Of a DNA stretch of 64,000 nt, positions 11,023 to 64,000 are shown one piece after another. Made by a program: the position numbers and the translations under genes. Numbering within the stretch: the stretch's first letter is position 1; each line of letters begins with the position of its first letter. Under the pieces are notes generated by a model, which saw nothing but the letters and a program-made list of their open reading frames with translations, had not been told where the DNA came from and did not search any database. The stretch is from Lumbricus terrestris (taxonomy: Eukaryota > Annelida > Clitellata > Crassiclitellata > Lumbricidae), in NCBI GenBank assembly GCA_949752735.1, contig OX457036.1, positions 91,882,868-91,946,867 on the forward strand. Reading direction: 5' to 3'.

Positions 11023-11227
11023 TGGGGGCGGTGGTTTATGGATATGTTCAGTGCCATGGAACGGGAAGGTTGCGGGTTCGAATCCACACCAAGCCACCGC
11101 GTAAAGACTATGAGCAAGTCCTTCACTCGCAATTGCTCATGCCCTTTTGCGTGAAACTCCAATTCAGTGTCCGCGCTGAAGTCGAGAGCGACTCTGAGTA
11201 GCAATTTGAAGGGGTGCTATAGCAAGT
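11023..11227 (+). mobile_element. tRNA-derived SINE, family 1
   Basis: It starts with a tRNA-like head (GGCGGTGGTTTATGGATATG) and a B-box motif (GGTTCGAATCC), followed by a body (GAGCAAGTCCTTCACTCGCA). It ends in a tail resembling the 3' end of local LINE remnants (GCGACTCTGAGTAGC, then TTGAAGGGGTGCTATA). Other copies lie at 50459-50662, 52803-53005 and, inverted, 62035-62201. It runs directly into a CA microsatellite. Confidence 0.85.
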
Positions 11228-11228
11228 C

Positions 11229-11230
11229 CT

Positions 11231-11322
<92 letters not shown>
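11229..11322. repeat. (CA)n/(TA)n microsatellite
   Basis: About 42 CA units followed by a short TA run. It abuts the 3' end of a SINE and may have grown from its tail. Confidence 0.95.
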
Positions 11323-11324
<2 letters not shown>

Positions 11325-11339
11325 ATACACACACATACA

Positions 11340-13488
11340 TACGTACGTATGTGCGTTCGAATTTTTTTATGTTAATTCTAAATCACCTTCAACTTGAAAC
11401 CCATTTAAATGAGTTTAAACTTCAGATACTGTAATTGTACCATTGTACTCAAGCGAATAATTATAGACTGCTTTTGAACGGGTTGAGCTGCTGACTGTTT
11501 TGACTAAATTACCGATTGTCGCTCTCATAGGCACACGCAGTTGATCACTCTATACAGTAGGCTATAGGCCTACACAGTTGGAAATTCTCTTAGAAAACAT
11601 TCTTACCTGCGAAAACAGGCTGACAGACTGCTGTGCTGCTTTTTAAATGTATGCTTGTATGTGTCCTGCCTACGAGCTTGAATACAATTAAGGCCCTAAG
11701 CTAACAAATTCAATACCAATAGGTTACAGTGTTACTGTGCTGTGCAAAATCTAGAAGTTTCCATGCCTTACCAAAGGCTGTCAGTGAAATTAAGTTTTTC
11801 AGTGAAGTTGGATTGTCTCGATTATCGATATAATTATAGGGCATTAGGCACAATCCATAAAATTCAATTCTCATAATATAGTTCGTCCATAATATATTAT
11901 GTGCAAAAAAAAATCGGGCAAGGACTTATGAGAATGAATTGGCTCAAAGAACTGCACCAATGTGTAAGATGGGTCAACATCCAGGGTGCAGTATACCCTT
12001 CAGGCACACATTATAGGGCCCTACTCTCCAACTTCTGTAGACCTACATCTTCTGCATCTAGGCGTTTATTGCTTCTGAACTGTTGATCAGATGCGGCATG
12101 CATGGGTGGGGGAATTCACCTGCATCTCGTCGTTGCTTGAAAACCTTTCTTCTCTTTTCACGGGCCTAATTGTCACGTTAAGAGCGTTTCTCAACTATAG
12201 CTATTCAGTGAGAATCACGTTAGAAATATGTTCATGTTAGATAGTTAGAATAGATCAGATTATTTAGATCTTGGTGTTATATCTTTATCTCTCACTCAGA
12301 ACCAAGAATCACGTAGAGTTTTAACTCTGGACTCCACGGATATTTAGCGTATAGTATACTCTAATCGGCACTGTTAGTTTCTATAGTATTTATTATTAGC
12401 TATTTCACAGTTTGGTTTCAGTCACTGAAGTTACTGCTCGTATTGATATTCCCAGCATAGAATTAAGTAAAAAGGTCAGGATTTGGCCTGATGAATAATT
12501 TAATATGTTAGTCGAGATTCGGCAAACTGCTCATCAGAACTTTGGTTCCTTCTCACTTATTTGCTCACCTACTCCGACATAATTATAGGATGGCATAGGC
12601 GACAATCAAAGTTGAGAACAGTCAGAAAAACACGACACAGAAAATACAAATAACTGTTGCTTTATTACATGCTTCATCACTCCACACACTTTTAATCGAT
12701 TGCGTTAGCAAAAACTGTTTCAGTTTCGAATTATATTGAAGAGTTTTGGTGTATGGTCAAATCAGCGTCAGCCTCGAGGTTGTCCTCTTGCAACATGCCG
12801 TACGACGTGTTTCAATGTCCCACTGCGATCTGGCTCCACGTCACTTGCAAGTCTCCACGTCCACCACATATCCCCCTAATCATTTCGCCCATTCTTCCCC
12901 TTCTCATTCCTCGGCTCAACAACGCACAACACGTAAATAATAAAATAAATTTAAAATCAATAATAATGGGCTTGCGGGATTTTTAGCCGTGGCATCCGCG
13001 CCAGGGGCCCTCCTGCCTTTGCGAGGAGCTTACGGGGTTTTAAACCACGCCAGAGGCCCGGCAGGTACTAATACAAATAAACTACAAACACACAAAACAA
13101 AACAAAACAAAAAACAACACAGAGCCACACAACCATCACTCCTGACAATCCCCAATCCTCTCAGGCCAATCCTTTCAGACAGTCATGCAGCGGCTCCTAA
13201 ACCAACACAAAAAACCACGAAGATAATGATAGCAGATAATTTATGTGGTTTCATTGTATATGAAAAAATATTCCTATGCAAGACTATAATCCTGCTTGGC
13301 CAGGTTTGGTGTGCCTCGTTTGCTGGCTAATTGATCTAGTCGATAGCTGGATGGATAGATGAATGGACGAATGGATGAACAACAGAATAAGCAGAAGAAT
13401 TGATGAATCAATAGATGGATAAACGGATAACTGAATGAACAAATCGATTCTTGCCTTCATGAGTAGTCGCGGCTTCGCGCGTTTGACG
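11340..13488. other. Spacer without recognisable genes
   Basis: AT-rich sequence with several TAGGCCTA-type motifs. At ~12985-13065 a GC-rich patch contains two related pieces (GCGCCAGGGGCCCTCCTGCC and ACGCCAGAGGCCCGGCAGG). Bases 13340-13440 are a degraded GATGGATGAA-type repeat. No exon could be supported. Confidence 0.4.
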
Positions 13489-13617
13489 CTATAGCCTTTC
13501 CTCCGACTCTGAATTTCCATCAAGTGAATCAGGTCCATTCCAATTAACTTCTATCTGACCATGGTTGCGTCCCGTCTTCATGTAACTTTCATCGTTCTTC
13601 CGAAGGGCTTCCTCTGT
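13489..13617 (-). CDS. Exon 2 of a small basic/acidic protein gene (unrecognised)
   Basis: On the minus strand an acceptor (TTTCGTTTAG) opens a phase-0 exon of 42 codons ending in TAG, starting TEEALRKNDESYMKTG and ending NSESEERL. It joins in frame with the donor at 14276. The composition is hydrophilic and acidic at the end, and no domain is recognised. The exon is supported by matched phase, splice signals and non-random composition, not by homology. Confidence 0.45.
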   Translation of the reverse strand, partial: TEEALRKNDESYMKTGRNHGQIEVNWNGPDSLDGNSESEERL

Positions 13618-14276
13618 CTAAACGAAATAAGACAGAGCAACGCAAATGTACAATTGTACATTTATATGTAAGGTCACAACGGACGTGGCTCTCCAATCTA
13701 TGGAATCGATAACAGACCTAATCATTATAATGTGCGACCAAATAGCCTACTACATGCATGACGTCATAATGAGATTTATTACTACTTGTCCAAAACAATT
13801 ACGTATAATATTATAATAATAATAATAATAATTATTATTATAATTATGGTCCCAAATTGCAAATGACGACAGGTTGCTATGACAATAGTCACTGTTTACG
13901 ACCTACAGAGGCAAATGCAGACAAAATGACCTTCGAATTTTAGGCCAAACTTAAGGCCTTTATTAGAAGCCAAATTTGACACTTTTACTGTAGACCTAGA
14001 GCGCTCTTAACGCACCCTGGATGAAAATTTATTAGTTAACAAGCCAATGTCGCAAACAGCTGATGCAGTTTTAAAAAAATGGGAACGGCCACAGTAAAAT
14101 AAAATTTTCACATCTTTCACCTTTCTACTTTAGCCCTATTTCATATTCATTGCTTAGAACTTGCATCAAGCAAATTTTTCAATTCATGATAATGCTTCAT
14201 GTTTGACTAAATTTATTTAGTTAATGATCGATTATTTTCGATCCTTGAAATAACTGCGAAAAAATCTCTCACTTAC
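13618..14276 (-). other. Putative intron of the 99-residue protein gene
   Basis: About 660 bp, starting GTAAGTGAG and ending TTTAG on the minus strand. It contains an AT-only patch (~13805-13850) of ATA/TTA repeats able to fold back. Confidence 0.45.
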
Positions 14277-14447
14277 TTTACGAATAATTTCTTTTTTCAC
14301 TTCGATGATCGACTTCCGCTCAGTTGTGGAACAGTGTAATTGCTCTTCGTTTTCTTCCTTTCCCCCATCTTTGTCGCATTTTGTTGTCGTTTTACTCGTT
14401 TTTGTCATCGTCTGCTTTGGCATCTTCACCGTCTTCGACAGAAACAT
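14277..14447 (-). CDS. Exon 1 of a small lysine-rich protein gene (unrecognised)
   Basis: The minus-strand frame starts at ATG 14447 and runs 57 codons to a near-perfect donor (AAA|GTAAGTGAG). A second in-frame ATG is at codon 9. The peptide is rich in Lys, Thr and Glu (for example TKTSKTTTKCDKDGGKEENE) and ends in a probable helix (IIEVKKEIIRK). Joined to the exon at 13489-13617 it gives a 99-residue protein with no membrane segment or known motif. Two CRE palindromes and a TATA-like motif sit just upstream on the minus strand. I do not recognise the gene. Confidence 0.5.
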
Positions 14448-14500
14448 TGAACAACGATCTCGAAACTGACGAAAAGCAAAGGCGTCACGTCATTTTGTGA

Positions 14501-14544
14501 TGACGTCATAGTTAGGGATTGTGACGTCAGTTAAGTTTATATAG
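14501..14544 (-). promoter_or_regulatory. Paired CRE palindromes and TATA-like motif
   Basis: TGACGTCA occurs twice 21 bp apart (14501-14508 and 14522-14529), with a half-site-like GTGACG nearby at ~14482. A TATATAAA-like motif lies at 14536-14544. All are within 100 bp upstream of the ATG of the small minus-strand gene. TGACGTCA is the classical CREB/ATF site; its use here is inferred. Confidence 0.45.
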
Positions 14545-14969
14545 CAAGAAAATCGCAACGGGTGTAGTAAGACATCTTTTGTGACAACTTCAATGCCGCG
14601 CTTCTATAAATTCTATATTACATGTACATAGGCCTACTTACAATATAAACTGCGTATTTCAGACCAAATTGTAGGTCTGATATCAAACTAATTACAATAT
14701 AGGCCTCGCATTATTTAGATAATTATGAACACAATTAGTCAGCCTAGCTCTAAAAAACACGAAATAGGTCTAAACTTTGGTTTATCTACAATTTTTAAAC
14801 CGAGTTTCCTTTACTGTTTGCTTGTTTTTAGACAAGGTGCAATTGACCGAAACGGTCCAATACAATCGAAATCGTAATCGTGATCTAAAAATTTATAGAG
14901 CGCTATTCGAAAGCCAAGCGCAGGGCACCAGTTTATTCACGAGCGCTGAGGCCTGTTTGATTCATGACA

Positions 14970-15609
14970 ATGATCTAAATATGACGATGATCAAATCATG
15001 ATGATGATCTAATCATGATGATGATCTAATCATGATGATGATCTAATCATGACGATGATCTAATCATGATGATGATCTAATCATGACGATGATCTAATCA
15101 TGACGATGATCTAATCATGACGATGATCTAATCATGACGATGATCTAATCATGATGATCTAATCATGATGATGATCTAATCATGATGATGATCTAATCAT
15201 GATGATGATCTAATCATGATGATGATCTAATCATGATGATGATCTAATCATGACGATGATCTAATCATGATGATGATCTAATCATGACGATGATCTAATC
15301 ATGACGATGATCTAATCATGATGATGATCTAATCATGATGATGATCTAATCATGATGATGATCTAATCATGATGATGATCTAATCATGACGATGATCTAA
15401 TCATGACGATGATCTAATCATGACGATGATCTAATGATGATGATCTAATAATGATGATGATCTAATCATGATGATGATCTAATCATGATGATGATATAAT
15501 CATGATGATGATCTAATCATGATGATCTAATCATGATGATGATCTAATCATGATGATGATCTAATCATGATGATGATCTAATCATGATGATGATCTAATC
15601 ATGATGATT
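14970..15609. repeat. 17-bp minisatellite
   Basis: About 37 tandem copies of GATCTAATCATGATGAT, with a common T/C variant (ATGACGAT). A few units are shortened by three bases. The array is flanked by unique sequence and lies in a gene-free stretch. Confidence 0.95.
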
Positions 15610-16326
15610 ATGTGGAAGCTGCATTAGTCGTTGATTTTGTTGCTTGTCGGCTTGCTCAAGATCGAGTGACCCCCACCCCACCCTCCACTCCGAAACAAAA
15701 TCCTGGCTACGGTCTTTGTGTTTATGTTAGACTACAACCGCATTGCACACAAACTCGAGCATTCATCAATCATCATCTACAAATCAGCCATAATTATAAT
15801 AGATCGGCATAATCTTATAAGAAAAGAGCTGCAGCCATTTCTACTCATTGACTTCATCTTTTCTTATTCGACGGACTGTCGAGCGGACCGCTCCTGCCCT
15901 GTGCATCTACATTATGTCATTATTGCTGCTGCCTGCTTCCCACCGAGCGCACCCGCTACGTTTCTGCGCGGCTTTCGTGCAGCAGTCAGAACACGCTCAT
16001 AATAGTCATAGCAGTTGTCGGCATAATTATATTAAGGAGAACACGGTGCCTGTTAATAGAAAGACTGTCGGGTAGTGGAGTTGATAGCATCAACGCAACG
16101 GATTGTTAGTCAGACGACAAAATATACATGTAGGTTTTCACACGCGTATACGTCCTAATGAACAAACGTGCAGCACGAATTAATTGTCAACGAGAAACTC
16201 AAGCAATCTTAAAGCATTCACACAGGACTCTCCACTGTGAATCCGACGGATCCTTGTGTTCCAAATAATTCATGAACTGGGACTTCTGTCTGGATTCGAG
16301 TCTAAAGGGGAGCATACTGCTTTCAG
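15610..16326. other. Spacer upstream of the SAM-domain gene
   Basis: No convincing exon was found. It may hold the promoter or an upstream intron of the SAM-domain gene: CTTTCAG at 16320-16326 could be an acceptor. Confidence 0.35.
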
Positions 16327-16330
16327 AAGT

Positions 16331-19770
<3,440 letters not shown>

Positions 19771-19904
19771 TTGCTGATCCTTGTTTATCCATCAATCAAT
19801 CAATCGTCATTTATACAGCGTCCCTTCAAGGTACCTTATTATCCATCGTTCGAGGCAGAAACGTCTGGACTGGAACGTGTGAATGTAGGCCTACTGTTAC
19901 TGGT

Positions 19905-20201
19905 CATGGGCGGAGCTTATCAGAGGCTAGCTGGGCTAAGCCCCAAGAAGGCTGCAAAAATTTCCATGAGATTTTCAACAACCGAAAGAAAAAATGGCAA
20001 ATTTTAATTAGATTTAAATTGAAGGACTAAAAAGGTCATCAGCTTTTAGGCCGAGGAAAATGGTAGGCCTATCTTTTCCTTTGGAAATTTGGTCGATGAA
20101 AAATGAAAATAGGGCCTATTGTCGGCGACGCTCGTAAGCCCAAGCCCAAAGCCCGTTAGTTTCAGGCCCCCGCCCCAAACTTAAACCAAACTCTGCCCGT
20201 G
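19905..20201. mobile_element. Foldback MITE, CATGGGCGGAGTTT family, copy 2
   Basis: It starts TCATGGGCGGAGCTTATCAG and ends CCAAACTCTGCCCGTG, the inverted counterpart. It is more diverged than the copy at 47399. The inside includes GGCCTA-rich sequence. Confidence 0.65.
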
Positions 20202-21689
20202 ACCTATAAACAGTAAATGCCTACACGGTTTCCATAGCGACTGTAATCATAATAGAGATGGAAGACATTCAGTAAGGAAAGCATGGTCTACTGTATCGAA
20301 GGTGGCAGAGAAGTCCAGGAGACAAACACAAGAGACTTGTTGACGTGTTATTCTGGTGTTAACTAGGCCTATACAACATTAGGCTATACAACATTGTGTC
20401 TATAGAACATTAGGCCCATTCGCGCATTGAAAGTCAAACGACGACGTAGCCCACGTGATTGTCAGGTGGACTCGAACCAGACCCAGAAACCAAAAATTGC
20501 TGCGTTGACTCTGCACTGTTTGCATGCCTGCCACATTAACTGTACAATAGAATTGATCAATAAACTGAACAGCATTGTTATCAAGTGAACTCAATTGCCT
20601 GGAAGTACGCAGCTGCATGGAGGGAGAAGGCCTGTCAATGGAGAGAGGAAGGGAGGGAGAGAGGGAGGGAGGGATGACTTGACATTATTAGAATTATTGT
20701 GTTGGCCTACGCCAAAGGGGATTAAACTATGGGACATGGAACAACGAGCACAATATGTTATTAAGGGGTAGCATTGATTGCACAGAAAAACTAGATGAAT
20801 GAAAGAATACATAGAAGGACGGTTCTGAGGACTAACAATTATGGTAAACAGGCAACAGGCAGGAAGAGTGAGGACAGAAAAGGAGGATGTAAAAACAAAA
20901 TCAAAACACATCCACGGAAAGAGGGGTAGACAGACAGACAGCCAGACAGACAGACAGACAAACAGAGAGGGGAAGCGAGAGAGAGATAAAGAGAGACAGA
21001 GACAGACAGTCATACAGAGACACATACACACAGACAGACGGAGAGAGACAGAGAGAGAGAGAGAGACGTATACATGAAGAACAAAAGCTACAGAGACGTC
21101 AAGTAGGTAGACATGATGTTTTGCAAAAATATTTGTCGTAAACACACTCTAATTCCAATAGACTCGACAACAAAGAATAAATGTGCTACAAAAGCATCAC
21201 CTCCTTTCTAATGACTCGCCGATCGATGTTACAGAAACCAGGTCCACAAAGTCCTTTATAAACACACACACAGTACGTAGGTCTAAGGCCTATATATACA
21301 AGACATTACTGACAATAAAAACGCTGCAGGTCTAGGCTACAGCATAGGACTCCGTCGGACCAAATCCGTCGGCGACCAAGTGGAATGTCGTTTCATCCGG
21401 ACCACTGACAAATTCCAATACAATAGAAACGCAGTCACAACATCAAGTAATCACCAATAGTCCAATAGTAGGCCTAGAGGTTTAGGCTTATACATGTAGG
21501 CCTACAGAGCTGATGAATGCGGCGAGAAGCAGAATCGCATATTCGCCTACTTTGTTACCAGAAATGCTAGTAGGCCTAAACGATCTCTTGCATATAACAT
21601 GTTTCTGGGTGCAGAAGCTAACACCACGGTAGGCCTATAGAACAAACCGAGTAGGTCTAGGCCTACTTAACTATAGCTGGCAGTTTGTC
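20202..21689. other. Spacer with simple repeats
   Basis: Bases ~20635-20680 are GGGAGAGAGG-type repeat and ~20925-21070 are (AGAC)/(GA)-type repeat. From 21270 to 21680 TAGGCCTA-containing motifs are unusually dense. No exon was found. Confidence 0.5.
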
Positions 21690-22321
21690 GCCATCGTCGC
21701 AATCCTTTGGCCCTGTTCATAAAGAATTAATACAAACCAACCAATCAACCAAGAAGTCGTCAATCAATCAACAAGTCAACCAAGCAGTCAATCAATCAGT
21801 CAGTCAATCAATAAATAAATCTATCAATCAACAAGCCAACAAATCACCAACAAGCCAATCAATTGACCAACAGTCAGTCAACCAATCAACCTAGTAGTTA
21901 ATCAATCAATCAATAAGTCAATCAATCAATCAATCAACAAGCCAATCAATCAACCAACAAGCCAATCAATCAATCAGTCAATCAACCAATAAGCCAATCA
22001 ATCAACCAACAAGCCAATTAATCAATCAACAAGCCAATCAATCAACAAGCCAATCAATCAACCAACAAGCTAATCAATCAACCAGTAAGCCAATCAATCA
22101 ATCAGTCAATCAATCAACAAGCCTATCAATCAACCAACAAGCCAATCAATCAATCAATCAACCAATAAGCCAATCAATCAACCAACAAGCTAATCAATCA
22201 ACAAGCCAATCAATCAATCAACAAGTCAATCAATCAACCAACAAGTCAATCAATCAACCAACAAGCCAATCTATCAATCAACAAGCCAATTAATCAACAA
22301 GCCAATCAATCAACCAACAAG

Positions 22322-22353
<32 letters not shown>

Positions 22354-22645
22354 CCAACCAACAAGCCAATCAATCAATCAATCAACAAGCCAACCAATCA
22401 ATAAGCCAATCAATCAATCAACAAGCCAACCAATCAACAAGCCAATCAATCAATCAATCAATCAATCAACCAATAAGCCAATCAATCAATCAACAAGCCA
22501 ATCAATCAATCAATCAATCAACAAGCCAATCAATCAATCAATCAATCAACAAGCCAATCAATCAACCAACAAGCCAATCAATCAATCAACAAGCCAATCA
22601 ATCAACAAGCCAATCAATCAACCAACAAGCCAGCCAACAGACAAT
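21690..22645. repeat. Compound (AATC)n / AACAAGCCAATC satellite
   Basis: Nearly 1 kb of AATC units interrupted by AACAAGCC and AACCAACAAGCC, forming irregular higher-order units of about 12-30 bp. It has no coding meaning. Confidence 0.95.
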
Positions 22646-22839
22646 AGACCTATTCAAATGCTAATTAAGTTCGCTAATTAACAGATTTTTCCACGAACAA
22701 CAATCAACAGCTAGTGCAATAATCATTTTATGATGATTAATGCGAAGACAAAATTAAATTTCTTGGCCTCATTCTGATCTCTGTGTACTACTGTCAAGTG
22801 TTCATACTGAATACTGATTACACCTATTCACCTGAAACT

Positions 22840-23062
22840 CCAGAGGCCACCAGGACCACTCCGCCCGTGCACCCACCCCTGTAGATCGGGTGGAACTGAG
22901 TGGGACGCAGGGCAGGGGAAGGGGGAAGGCGAAACCCTAAATTTACCCGAAAACGTCGGGTATCCCACAGGAGTGGGCGAGGTGGTAACGGGGTCGAAGA
23001 GAGGGAGGCGAGGTGGGTGGGGCGGGGTGAATAACCGAAATTTCCCGGGCAACGTCGGGTAG
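22840..23062. repeat. GC-rich dispersed repeat remnant
   Basis: It contains AAATTTACCCGAAAACGTCG and AATTTCCCGGGCAACGTCGG at a spacing of about 115 bp. Similar motifs occur at ~950-1005 and ~27885-27980. The family is not identified. Confidence 0.45.
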
Positions 23063-23063
23063 C

Positions 23064-23426
23064 CTACCTCGGCCAGTTATTAAATAAATTTGTAACTCGT
23101 GCAATGTGACACGAAAAGTGAATCTGAGGCGTGATTCTTATAGTCAACCGCCAGATGAAGATGCAGTTAGAGACCCATTTGCTTGAAAGCCACGGAAAAA
23201 TATTGAGCTTCGATTCGCTTTTGAATGAAGGAAGTGAAGTTGAGCTACGAAGAGAGAGCGGAAGTCGGTTCCATTCCTTGGGTGCAGAGGCATGGAATGC
23301 ACACGAGCCTATAACTGTTCTGCATAGGGGTTCAGCTGAAAGACTCGTAGGTCTACTTGATGCTCGCAGGCAACCTCGTTCGGCTGAGCAAGATCTGCTC
23401 TCTGCCTGTTTTGCTCGTAACTCCAC
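23064..23426 (-). pseudogene. LINE ORF2 C-terminal remnant
   Basis: This minus-strand frame contains AFHASAPKEWNRLPLSLRSS followed by SLPSFKSESKLNIF. It is the pattern (A-x-x-W-N-x-L-P ... S...F...L) found at the very C-terminus of many non-LTR retrotransposon ORF2 proteins. No reverse transcriptase is left. It differs from the remnants at 37.3 and 48.6 kb, so it is another family. Confidence 0.55.
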
Positions 23427-23639
23427 TAAGGCAGAACGTACAGTGTCTTCTCGGTGGTAGACCTGTCGACCTAGAATGGTCTCCCTACGCTGCTTTGCTC
23501 CCTTTCTATAACTCCATCTCAGGCATAAATTCCTCTCTCATCTTAAAACATTTAGGGCCCACTCGAATTTTACTCATCCAGACATTCTTCAGAAATATAT
23601 TCTGTGTATAAAATTACATGAACGAAATCAGAAGAAGAA

Positions 23640-24320
23640 GGAAAAAGAGGAGGTGAAGAACACCCTAAAGGGAAGGCAAAGAAAACGAGGGAGGAGAAGA
23701 AAGGAAGGAAGGTGAAAAGGGGGAAAAGGAGGATGAAACGGAAAAGAGAATGAATTCCACACACGTGATGTGATGAAAGTCTACGGCTGCAAAACATACA
23801 CGAATGCTTTTATAATCCAATATTCTGAATTCACAAACAACAGTAGACAGATCGCAATTTAACGTAATTTAAGGAAATTGGCCCGGGAGAATTTACTTCC
23901 AACATTCGAATGTCACAACATTCCAAGACAATAGTTTCAAACTTCAATCGCAAGTTAAATAACGCAAAACCTGCAGTTTTTTTTACGAAAATCTGAGGAC
24001 GGATTTATCTAGATGGAATCAAGTCAGCTTTGCTTAGTCCCCACTGCTCAGTGTTTTCCCATATCGCATTCTGAGTGTCATTTCCTGTTGCATTCGTCCC
24101 TCAGCGGAATGGGACGAGGTGGAAGGGCGACAAGACGAGGCCTGGCTGTTATGTTGTACTCCTGGTGGAAAGCCTCTTGAACGATGTTCAATAGAGTGTT
24201 CTCCAGCACAGACTCAACCTCCGAACGCACTGCAGGCAATCTGCTCACAGCCATAGAACATCATCCAGTCATGTAACCACAATTGTAATGTACAGTAAAA
24301 CTATATTCATTCGTTCATCA
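23640..24320. other. Spacer without recognisable genes
   Basis: A purine-rich stretch (23625-23745) is followed by ordinary mixed sequence. No exon or repeat family was recognised. Confidence 0.4.
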
Positions 24321-24324
24321 CATG

Positions 24325-24440
24325 GAGATTTGTATAGCGCTCTTTCAAGGTTGCTACTCAGGAGCGCTCCCGACCGAACTTCGGCTGAAAAAAATGGTTT
24401 TTAAGGCAGAGATAAACGCATCCGAGCAAACCCTAGGCAT
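24325..24440 (-). mobile_element. LINE 3'-end remnant
   Basis: On the minus strand it reads LKTIFFSRSSVGSAPE and then CCTGAGTAGC...CTTGAAAGAGCGCTATA. This is the same protein end and 3' tail as the longer remnant at 37265-37690. Confidence 0.6.
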
Positions 24441-24481
24441 TCCATACGATGTGGCCAATAACAGAGAGAGTGACCTATGCA

Positions 24482-24775
24482 ACAGGTGCAATACAATACA
24501 ACACAACACAACACAATATAATACAATACAACACAATACAATACAACACAATATAATACAATACAATACAACACAATACAATACAATATAATACAATACA
24601 ATACAATACAACACAATATAATACAATACAATATAATACAATACAATACAACACAATATAATACAATACAATACAACACAAAATAATACACTACAACACA
24701 ATATAATACAATACAATACAACACAATATAATACAATACAATACAACACAATATAATACAATATAATACACATGA
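24482..24775. repeat. (AATAC)n pentanucleotide array
   Basis: About 58 units of AATAC with AACAC and AATAT variants. The minus-strand Tyr/Cys/Ile/Val/Leu frames are artefacts. Short versions of the same unit follow LINE tails elsewhere in the window (42.0, 48.25, 48.59 and 48.82 kb). Confidence 0.95.
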
Positions 24776-24901
24776 AGTGCATTTAATAATGTCCATTTGT
24801 CACACACGACCATAAGATAGAGCAGCCTCTACTCATTGACTTATCTGAAGTTTGAGAAAGGACATAGCATGATTAAATAAACAATAAACACCAACACAAT
24901 T

Positions 24902-24907
24902 TTTATT
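24902..24907 (-). promoter_or_regulatory. Polyadenylation signal of CFAP65
   Basis: AATAAA on the minus strand, 44 bases beyond the CFAP65 stop codon and in the right orientation. Confidence 0.7.
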
Positions 24908-24950
24908 TCAATCCAGCAACAACAAAATTTGTTGCTACAACTGTCACAAC

Positions 24951-64000
<39,050 letters not shown>

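Noticed and set aside
14970..15609. Regular short repeats resembling a CRISPR array
   Set aside because: Units are contiguous without unique spacers and the genome is eukaryotic; it is a minisatellite.
24354..24796. Minus-strand frames rich in VLYCIVLYY
   Set aside because: Artefact of the AATAC array; only the last part overlaps a LINE tail.

Overview
The window looks like animal (metazoan) nuclear DNA, probably from a marine invertebrate. The evidence is spliced genes with GT-AG introns, a gene for a motile-cilium protein, tRNA-derived SINEs, LINEs, mariner-type and LTR elements, and many micro- and minisatellites. No bacterial, organellar or free viral genome is present. The species cannot be fixed from sequence alone.

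Right part (about 24.95-64.0 kb, minus strand): one large gene, read exon by exon as the orthologue of CFAP65 (formerly CCDC108), a ciliary central-apparatus protein built of ASH/MSP-type beta-sandwich domains. I could place 34 consecutive exons whose GT-AG borders and phases keep one frame open for 1540 residues to a stop codon, followed by AATAAA. The 5' end of the gene lies beyond base 64000. Its introns are crowded with transposons: a mariner-type element split by a young LTR retrotransposon (28.0-36.1 kb), a 5'-truncated LINE (38.0-41.4 kb), a TIR element with an amplified end (44.7-46.4 kb), a 2.2-kb TIR element carrying a 76-bp satellite with CRE palindromes (59.3-61.5 kb), and SINEs and LINE tails.

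Left part (1-24.9 kb): a complete Ty3/gypsy-type LTR retrotransposon on the minus strand (1486-8721) with 5-bp target duplications; the last exon of a cadherin-like gene on the plus strand (9968-10476); a putative two-exon gene for a 99-residue basic protein on the minus strand (14447-13489) with two CRE palindromes at its 5' end; and a four-exon plus-strand gene for a SAM-domain protein (16331-19770). Between them lie large tandem arrays (17-bp, 20-bp, ATCT, AATC and AATAC units), foldback elements and LINE remnants.

The two LTR retrotransposons are different families, but both carry integrase upstream of reverse transcriptase. That is the copia-like order known in the Gmr1 group of Ty3/gypsy elements. 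The second has two LTRs of equal length in which I saw no difference, so it inserted recently. A SINE family here ends in the same 3' tail as the local LINE remnants, which points to a LINE-SINE partnership.
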